NCBI RefSeq assembly: GCF_036895565.1
Contig: NZ_CP145904.1
Location: forward strand, 930,001-994,000
Origin: Flavobacterium sp. KS-LB2
GTDB lineage: Bacteria; Bacteroidota; Bacteroidia; Flavobacteriales; Flavobacteriaceae
Direction of reading: 5' to 3'
Length of the DNA stretch: 64,000 nt
In this document: positions 1-8,300 of the stretch, one piece after another
How positions within the stretch are numbered: position 1 is the first letter of the stretch
Layout of the letters: the number at the start of each line of letters is the position of its first letter
The notes under the pieces: model-generated
Database searches by the model: none
What the model saw: the letters and a program-made list of their open reading frames with translations, nothing else
Told to the model about the DNA's origin: nothing
Program-made: the position numbers and the translations under genes

Positions 1-40
1 CGAGACCGAGATTTGAACTCGGGACCTCAGGGTTATGAAT
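1..40 (-). repeat. 3'-half tRNA-Met(CAT) copy; likely attachment-site repeat
   Basis: These 40 bases match 11836-11875 exactly, which is the part of the intact tRNA running from the anticodon loop to the 3' end. The copy stops in the anticodon loop and continues into unrelated AT-rich DNA, so it has no 5' half and cannot make a tRNA. Its other end is cut by the window edge, so the repeat may be longer. A direct copy of a tRNA 3' half is the usual scar left when a tyrosine-recombinase element integrates into a tRNA gene. I read this as the distal junction of an island occupying about 41-11835. Confidence 0.8.
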
Positions 41-310
41 TAATTTTCTTGCGAAATTTAATCCCTTTTTTACCTTTAAAAGGTATATTTTTTAAAAAAG
101 TGTACGGTTTGGTGTACTGTTTTTGAAATTATTTTCAAGTCTAAATTACTTCTTTTTTCAAAAAAACAGCAACGGTTTTTTATTTATTTTTGAAGTTAAA
201 TTCCGTTATAAATTTGATTTTTTTGCCCAATAAATAAGATTGCTAAATGCTATTTTAAATCAAATAATACTTTAGAATTTCTATTGATTGGATCTTTAAA
301 ATAAATCTGG
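41..310. other. gene-free AT-rich flank of the island junction
   Basis: No coding region is visible. Two direct copies of GTGTAC lie 12 bp apart (100-105 and 112-117) close to the tRNA fragment, and a small palindrome ACCTTTAAAAGGT is at 72-84. Short repeats beside an attachment core can be arm sites for an integrase or excisionase, but that is inference. The rest is low-complexity T/A runs. Confidence 0.4.
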
Positions 311-550
311 TTAAACATTAAAAACTGAAAAGAGGGGAGTAGTGGGGTAAGTTTTAAACTTTTTTTTTGAAGAAAATACATTTTTCAGCAGATAATCTAT
401 TGCATCTTGTTGGGTATAGGAGAACTCTTTTTTCTTTTTTTTGGTTATGATAGAGTATTTGGTGTCTTCTTTCCTTTTATACTCATTTACTAAAGCTATA
501 TGACGTTGCCTTTCCATTTCTGGAAAAGCAAGAAAAATGTCATATACCAT
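311..550 (-). CDS. small hypothetical protein (79 aa), uncertain
   Basis: This open frame of 79 codons starts at ATG 550. The product is very basic, with a central lysine run (residues about 37-41), and has no signal peptide, membrane segment or motif I recognise. It stands alone inside the putative mobile island, with no clear promoter or ribosome-binding site. The charged, non-repetitive N-terminal half (EMERQRHIALVNEYKRKE) looks more protein-like than a random frame, which is the only support. It may be a leftover accessory gene of the element or a chance open frame. Confidence 0.35.
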   Translation of the reverse strand: MVYDIFLAFPEMERQRHIALVNEYKRKEDTKYSIITKKKKKEFSYTQQDAIDYLLKNVFSSKKKFKTYPTTPLFSVFNV

Positions 551-640
551 ATTAGCAGTTATTAATTAGTTTTTGGGAAGCAACAAACATTGAGTTTGTT
601 TTAATTGCAAATGTGTGATTTTGAATTATTTGCCTGTTTG

Positions 641-750
641 TATTTGTATGTATTGGTCTTCATTTGTTCATATTTGTTCACATTTGTATAGATTTGTTCA
701 CATTTTTTTGCATTAGTATTGATTCGTTTGTATTTGATTGCATTTTTGTT
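641..750. repeat. 10-bp tandem repeat array, about 11 units
   Basis: Eleven successive 10-base units occur in strict register without gaps. The best units are CATTTGTTCA, TATTTGTTCA and GATTTGTTCA (661, 671, 691), and the outer units are more degenerate. The consensus is roughly NATTTGTTCA. The period equals one DNA helical turn, so each T-tract faces the same side. Such an array could be an iteron-like protein-binding site or an intrinsically curved region. It is not a CRISPR: units are far too short and there are no spacers. Confidence 0.75.
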
Positions 751-869
751 GTTCACGATTAATATTATTATTTAGCAAACGCACTAGCCTATGTCGATTA
801 GATCTGAAATACATATAGCAAATATTTAGCCTTAATTTTTATGTCTAGAAGGATCCTGTCGGTACAGTT

Positions 870-966
870 GGATTCGGGAGGATTTGTTGGTTAAAGTAGT
901 TTAAAGTAACTTTCAGTAAGATTTGTAAGAGAAAAGAATGTAAAAGTGGCAAATCCACCCGAATCC
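870..966. repeat. 17-bp near-perfect inverted repeat, 63-bp spacer
   Basis: GGATTCGGGAGGATTTG (870-886) pairs with CAAATCCACCCGAATCC (950-966), 16 of 17 positions. A second, less perfect pair extends the symmetry: 873-893 resembles the reverse complement of 982-1002 if two single-base gaps are allowed. The right arm also contains the tandem CCACCCGAAT CCACCCGAA. No open frame lies between the arms. This could be an ancient element end, a recombination site or a folded RNA. Confidence 0.6.
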
Positions 967-1096
967 ACCCGAAAACTAGATTACCAACCAAATCGTCTCG
1001 AAATGTTATCAAAAACTTCCTTGTTTTATATCAGATGCAGCGATGAGTTGGATTAATTATGAGCTTTAATTGTGATTCAATATTTTTTGCATAAAA

Positions 1097-1117
1097 AAAA
1101 CCGCTAAGAGCGGTTTT
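1097..1117 (-). terminator. hairpin terminator after the adhesin-PorP unit
   Basis: The stem AAAACCGCT/AGCGGTTTT has a 3-base loop and is followed on the minus strand by a run of eight T. It sits about 137 bases past the PorP/SprF stop codon and likely ends the two-gene minus-strand transcript. Confidence 0.75.
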
Positions 1118-1253
1118 AGAAATTCTGAAATATTTACTAAGTAAAGTTTTTCCCAAACCCAAGCTGTTGTAACAGATTGTTTAGAAAAATTTGTAGTTAG
1201 TAATTAATTCGTTTTATTTTTTTTGATATTGAAGACTTAATTTTTTTAAAATT

Positions 1254-2330
1254 TTAATCATCATAGTTCCTGCCCCAGGGCCTTCTTGCTAAATAATTAT
1301 TACAACTATGACATTCTCTGCCTATTTGCCATGTAAGCGAGAATTCATGAACTCCTTGTGTATTCGAAATTTTTGAAGTACTTACATCGTAGGAATAACC
1401 AAAAGTGAAGTTAGATATTTTAATAGAACCAATCAGATTCACTGACGTAAGGATATGACTCTCATCACTTTTCATCATAGGATTTGTTGCAGCAATTACT
1501 CCGATAATAAATGGATTAAAATGAACAATACTACCAAAATCCAATCGATTATATTGTCCTTGTTTCATAAAATTTGACGTGAGGACTAATTTGGAATCAT
1601 TTGGTAAGAATGTTAAAGCGGGACTACTATCCAGATTGAAGGCATATCCGCTCTGAAAACTAAAGTTCATATCTAAAGGGAGCTTACCCTGAGAGTCGAA
1701 GGCAATATTGGGAGTGTTAAGATGCTTTACTGAAGCTCCAAACCAAAAGTCATCGGAGTAAAGTAATAGACCTGATGAAATGTCCATGAAATCTATTTTA
1801 TTTTGCAGGCCTAGAAGACTTGGATCTGAACTACCACCACCAATACTGCCATTGTTTGTATTAATTTGATCCTCAAACAAAAGACTTTTAAAGTTAAAGT
1901 TTTTAGTTCCATAGCCACCTTCTAAACCTAAAATCATTCTTAATCCGGAATAAAAATTATCTAAGTCAAGATTTAGCGAAAAGACCCCGTTAATTTGAGT
2001 GTAATTATAATTTGTAAAAACCTCACGTTGATTTAATATAGTGATGCCTACTCCAATATTTTGAAGATTTGAATCACTTGGACGTGAATCCTCTGCTAAA
2101 TTCCCAACGGAACCGTTGATAAAGGCGTAATCGGTATCCACTCTTCTAGCTCCATCGGGCCACTGAGTACGGTGCAAAATTCCAGTGTTTAACGTGTTTA
2201 CGGTTCCTGTAAACGCACCGTTCTGCGTTTCAGGGACAAAATAATAATGTGAAAAAACAGGATCTTGTGCATGAACTTCTATTACAAATATGGAAGTTAA
2301 CAGGACATATAAAAAAAAATTAAATTTCAT
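1254..2330 (-). CDS. PorP/SprF family type IX secretion membrane protein
   Basis: This is a 358-residue outer-membrane beta-barrel of the PorP/SprF family. The N-terminus has a signal peptide (about 1-21, ending VHAQ), followed by the family opening QDPVFSHYYFVP. The rest alternates short strands and Gly/Asn turns. In Flavobacterium, SprF-type proteins sit next to very large T9SS substrates carrying type B C-terminal domains and are needed to place them on the cell surface. The gene starts 13 bases after the stop of the giant adhesin on the same strand, so the pair should be one operon and this protein is probably the dedicated partner of that adhesin. A terminator follows at 1097-1117. Length and family features look intact. 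The specific substrate pairing is inferred from position. Confidence 0.88.
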   Translation of the reverse strand: MKFNFFLYVLLTSIFVIEVHAQDPVFSHYYFVPETQNGAFTGTVNTLNTGILHRTQWPDGARRVDTDYAFINGSVGNLAEDSRPSDSNLQNIGVGITILNQREVFTNYNYTQINGVFSLNLDLDNFYSGLRMILGLEGGYGTKNFNFKSLLFEDQINTNNGSIGGGSSDPSLLGLQNKIDFMDISSGLLLYSDDFWFGASVKHLNTPNIAFDSQGKLPLDMNFSFQSGYAFNLDSSPALTFLPNDSKLVLTSNFMKQGQYNRLDFGSIVHFNPFIIGVIAATNPMMKSDESHILTSVNLIGSIKISNFTFGYSYDVSTSKISNTQGVHEFSLTWQIGRECHSCNNYLARRPWGRNYDD

Positions 2331-2343
2331 TCTCTGTGAGTGA

Positions 2344-5300
2344 TTATTTTATTAATACAAAAGGTTGATTTTCAGTAATAATAGTTCCATAAAAAGTTTC
2401 GGCGCTAATTTTACAATAATAATTACCGTTTTCCGCATTCTGTCCTTTTATTTTACCATCCCATCCCTTTAAAGTGTCTCCGGTTTCTGAATAGATTAGT
2501 GAACCCCAAGTATCATAAATATCTAATCGAACATTTTTTAAGGCCTTAGTTACGGGTCTGAATGTATCATTCATAGTATCATTGTTGGGTGTGAAGGCAT
2601 TAGGAACAACAAATAAATATCCTTTTTCAACATTAAAAATAATTTTTTGTACATAGATGCATCCAAATGGATACGTAACAGTTTGTGTAACCGTATACTC
2701 TTTTGGATTTTTAAAGGTATGTACTGGGTTAAGATCTGTTGAAAAGCTACCGTCACCAAAATCCCAAACCATACTTATAAAATCACCAGTAGTGGTATTG
2801 GTAAACTGTATGGGATCGATTATTGAATAAGTCCCATACGTTACTAAAGAATAGGAGGTTGAAATAAATGAAGGTGTTCCAAGGGACTGCAATTTAACAT
2901 TGAAGGAATAATTTGCTTTACAACCCAAAGCATCCGTAACATATAATATTGCTGTTCCGTTTTGACTGGTATTCATCATTTCATTATTTGAACCGCTGAC
3001 CGTTCCGCTGGACCATGTCAATTGGTAGGGTGGAGCGCCACCCGAAACTTGGGCTACAAATGTTTGTTTTACGAACTTCGTTTCACAGTCAAATTCTGTT
3101 TTTGTAGCTACGCCAATTTCGATAGGCGGTGGTCTGTTGATACTGTATTGCGCCTGTTTTGAACAGCCTCTGCTATCTATAACAGTAACCAAATAATTTC
3201 CTGCAGGAATATTCACTAAATCTTCTGTTGTAGATCCGTTTGACCAAGCATAAGTGAAAGGTGGTGTACCTCCAGCAACCAGAAGATTTATTGCACCACT
3301 ATTGGCATTGTCACAATCAAAGGCATTGTCTACATTGGCAGATAGAATTAAAGGTTGAGGTTCTAATATAATAAAAGTCTTTTTAATTGTACAGGGCTTG
3401 CTGTCAACAATCGTTACCGTGTAAGAGCCTGGTCCCAGATTGTTCCTGACATTTCCAGCTACTGCATTATCATCCCAAACCAATCTCACAGGAGCAATCC
3501 CTCCAATAATATTTAGATTGATACTACCATCATGGGAACCAAAACAAGAAATATTTTTAACCACCGGATTGATTGTGAAAATGGGTGCTTCAGGGATATT
3601 TACATTCAGTGTTTTTACACAATTATTGGAATCTGTAACGGTGATCAGATAATCCCCAGCCGATAGATTATCCTGAAACGTTCCACCTCCCAGATTACTC
3701 CATGCAATAGTATAAGGCGTAACACCACCATTTATAGCAAGAGTTATAGTAGCATCATCAGAACTATAGCAGATTATTGGTGTCGTAGTGGCTGCCAAAA
3801 CAATGGCAGTTGGTTGAGTAAGTGTAACACTTAATGCTTTAGAACAACCCGAATTATCGCTAACCAGTACATTATAAGTTCCAGCAGTAATGGCAGTGAG
3901 ATTTTTATTGGAACTTGTAAATCCGTTAGGTCCAGTCCAAGCAAAGTTATAGCCCGAAAGTGCAGGTGTTCCTCCAACGGCAGCAATCTCTATTGCTCCT
4001 GTAGCTTCTCCAAAGCACAATATATTGGTTTGGCTTATTAGGCTTACCGCTAATATTGGTGGTTCGGTAATGGTAAATGTTACTGTTTTTGGACCGCAAT
4101 TATTAGCGTCAGAAACGGTAATCATGTAAATTCCTGGACTTAAATGGGTCAAATCTTCGGTAGTTGCATAGGGAATTCCATCTTTCGTCCAAGTATAATT
4201 ATAATTTAATGTACCTCCAGTGATTGTGATTTTAATTTCACCATTGGCATCATTAAAGCAAGTAATGTCTTTTTCTAGATCAGTAGTTATATTAATATCG
4301 TCAGGTTGCGTAATATTTACTGTTTGAACCTTCGTACAATTATTAGCATCGGTAACGGTCAAATGATAAGTTCCTGCAATTAATCCTGTTGCATTTAAAG
4401 AAGTTTGTACCGGAGTTGTATCCCAAGAATATGATAAGATTCCCGTTCCTCCGCTAGCTAAAACAGAAACTGCGCCTGTATTATTTCCATAACAATCTAC
4501 ATTGGTTTGTGAGGCTATTGAAATTACAATACCGTTTGGCTCAGTGATAGTGGCTTGAGTGGTTGTAGTACAACCATTAGCATCTGTAATGGTGGCCGTA
4601 TAAGTACCCATTGCAAGATTTGTTGCTGTAGCTGCTGTTTGAACTGGTATTGTATTCCAAGAATAGCCATAAGGTGCTGTACCTCCGTTAATAGATACAG
4701 TTGCTGTACCGCTGCTGTTTCCTGAACAGAAAACATCTGTTTGAGCGGATATAGTTGCGTACATTCCTACTGGTTCTGTTATTGTTACAGGGCTTGAATC
4801 TACACATCCATTTGCATCTGTAACCGTTACATTATAAGTTCCTGCTGTTAATCCGGTAGCCGTTGCCGAGGTTTGAATTGGGTTAGTATTCCAATAATAC
4901 GTGTAAGGTGAGGTTCCTCCATTAACCGAAACTGTTGTATTTCCATTACTTCCTCCAAAACAACTCACGTTAGTTGAATTAGAAATTGTGGTAGTCAAAT
5001 CCGCTGAAGGCTGAGTAATGAGCACAGTTAAAATTTTGGAACAACTATTAGCATCTGTTACAGTTACATTATAAGTACCTGCTATTAATCCCGTTGCTGT
5101 TTCAGTTGTTTGCATTGGAATAGTATCCCATGAATAAGTTAAAGCTCCTGTTCCTCCAGTTGCAGATACCGTTGCAGAACCGGTATTATTGCCAAAACAG
5201 AGCACATTGGTTTGTGATGATATGGATGCTGTAATCCCATTTGGTTCCGTTATTGTAGCCAGTTTTTGGATCGAACAATTATTAGCATCTGTAATAGTAA

Positions 5301-8300
5301 CCGTATAATTTCCTGCTATCAAACCTATTGCTGTTGCTGTGGTTTGAATTGGATTTGTATTCCAAGAATAGGTGAGAGTCCCTATTCCTCCAGTAGCATT
5401 TACCGTTGCTGAACCTGCTGCACTTCCAGCACAACTGATATTTGAAGGATATGATATGGAAGCTGAAATACCGCTGGGTTGTGTGATTTCTATTCCCGCA
5501 ATTGTTTTACTACTTCCATTTGCATCGGTAACTTTAATGTCATAAATGCCTGCGGCCAAATTACTAAAAGTATAATTCGTAGCCGCTGAATTAACAATAC
5601 TACTGATTGTTCCTCCACCTTGCAAAGTCAATAAATAATCATAAGGTCCAACAGATTGTTGTGTAATATCAACTTTAATGGCTCCAGTCAAATAGCTAAA
5701 ACACAATACATCGATTTGTGCTGCAGTATCTTCTTGAATAAGTAAAGGTAACGGTGACGTTAAGTTAAAATTTAATACCACAGGGTTACAAAGTCCATCG
5801 TTTATAGTTAATGAATATGCACCCGCTGGAACATTTGAAATGTCCTGGCTTGTCGTAAGTGGAAAACCGCTCGGTCCTGACCAAAGGTATGTATAAGTAC
5901 CTGAACCTCCTGTAACAGTAACATTGATCGCTCCATCATCGGCATCAACAGTGCTCACATTAAAACCATTAAAGTTAGACAATATACTGGATGTATTTAT
6001 AGCAGGATTTACCGTTATTTTATACTCCAAAGGTGGTCCCGAACAAGAAACCCCGTTGTTTTCGAAAGTTGCTGTTGCAGTGTAAATTACAGTTAGTGCC
6101 GTTGCTGTTACATTTACCAAAGTCTGAGTTTGGATAGTTTCTGTTCCCGAACCTGTTGCTCCAGTAATTCCAGTAGGAATAGTTGCTGTCCAATTAAAAG
6201 TTACATTTCCAGTAGTAAGACTTGATATACTTATCAAAGAACTAGCACTTCCAGAGCAAAGTATTTGATTTGGTCCCGAAAATTGAACTTTTGGAGAAGG
6301 GTTAACTGTTACTACTGCCATAAATGAAGGGCCTGCGCAGGTTCCAGATTTTGGAGTTACGGTGTATGTAGCCGTTTGAACATCATTTGTAGGATTAGTT
6401 AATGTACCTTTAATCGTTGTTTGATTTGCCAATGCTACACCTCCCGTCATTCCTCCCGTAACTACAGGTGCCGACCACGAATACGTGGTTCCAACCGGGA
6501 CAGTATTTCCCGCACCGTCTGCAGGAACTATTGAAAAAGAAGTATTAGAACAGATGGTTTGCGCTTGTGCGTTCGTGATAGAAGGGACTGGATTCACAGT
6601 AATAGTATAAGGAAAGGTAACACCTTGACAGCTTACACCACTGTTTGATTCAGCTTTCGCTAAATAAGTAACCACAATAGGAAGATTAGTGGTATTAATT
6701 AATGTCTGAACCGGAATTGTATTGGTCCCATTAGTCAAAACCCCAAGTATTCCAGAGGGTTGCAAGGCGGTCCAAGTAAAACTTGTACCAGATGAACTGG
6801 TTAAATTGACAACGGTGCTTGAAGATCCAGAGCACACCACTTGATTTGAAGGTGTAAATGAAACTGTCGGAGATGGATTTATAGTGATGGTAAATGTTTT
6901 GGATGCTCCAGAACAACCATTTACATTTGGAGTAACGGTAATAGTAGCAATAATAGGTGTAGTTCCGTTATTTATTGCAGTAAAAGCAGTTATTTCTCCC
7001 ACGCCGTTTGCTCCTAATCCTATATTTGAATTGCTATTGGTCCAATTGTAACTCGTATTTGGAATTGTTCCCGAAAATAAAGTAGCGGTGGTTGATTGGC
7101 CGTTACAAACCGTTTGATTCGAAGGTAAATCAACTGTAGGTGTTGGGTTAACAGTGATGATAAAAGTGGTTTGAGTTCCAAAACAGCCATTTGCTTTCGG
7201 CGTTACAATTATAGTTGCAATTACTGGTGTTATTCCAGTATTTATTGTTGTAAAACTTGGAATACTGCCACTTCCTGTAGCGGCTAAACCTATTGAAGGT
7301 GTATCATTCGTCCAATCAAAAGTAGTTCCAATTACACTTCCAGTAAAAAGGATAGAGCCACTGGCGATGCCATTACATTTTACCAGATTGGTTATCGAAT
7401 TAACGTTCGGTCGCGGATTAACAGTTATTTTAAATGTTTTGGATAAACCCTTACAACTGTTAGCTGAAGGTGTTACGGTAACTGTTGCAATTACTGAAGT
7501 TAAACCTGTATTAATTGCTGTAAATGATGGAATGGAATTGCTACCAGAAGCTGCTATTCCAATGCTTGTAAGATTGGATGACCAATTATAGGTTGCGCCT
7601 GAAACATTTCCTGAAAAATTAATCAGTGTACTTGTTTCTCCAGCACAAAGAATAATATCTGTGGTCGCATTTACATCTGGTTTTGGATTTACAGAAACCA
7701 CAACATCAAACGGTAAACCTATACAACCATTGAATGATGGTATTATGGTATAAGTTGCTGTTTGAACAACAGTAGTTGTATTGTTTAATGTTCCAGTTAT
7801 ATTAGTTTGATTTGTTCCTGAAATCCCACCAGTAATTCCACCCGTTAAAATTGGATTACTCCAAGAATAAGTTGTTCCTGAGGGAATATTATTTCCAGCA
7901 CCGTTAGTTGGGCTAACAGTGAAAGACAAACCACTACAACTAATCGCAGTCATATTCGCAGTAATAATTGGTTTTGGTTTTACAGTTATGGTATAAAGAA
8001 ATGTAGCTCCAGCACAAGTTGCTCCACTTGATAATGTTGACGTGGCATTATACGTTACAACAATATTGGCATTTGTATTATTGACTAAAGTTTGCGCAGA
8101 AATTGTATTGGTTCCGCTTATTGCGATTCCTGATATTCCTGATGGTTGGATTGCCGTCCAATTTAAAGTTGCTCCAGCAACACTGCTTAATGTTACCAAA
8201 GCCGAAGTATCACCTGAGCAAATGGTCTGGTTTGGTATTGAAAAGGTAACTACTGGAGACGGGTTTACAGTAATGATAAAGTTTTGCGATGTTCCTGTAC

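Larger units (their letters stand above)
551..1253. other. 700-bp non-coding stretch inside the island
   Basis: No gene is supported here. The stretch holds a 10-bp tandem array (641-750), a 17-bp inverted repeat (870-886 with 950-966), a second imperfect inverted repeat (873-893 with 982-1002) and a hairpin terminator (1097-1117). These are listed separately. From 1118 to 1253 I see only AT-rich sequence trailing the PorP/SprF gene. Confidence 0.6.

Noticed and set aside
641..750. CRISPR-like array
   Set aside because: Units are 10 bases without spacers; no cas gene in the window.
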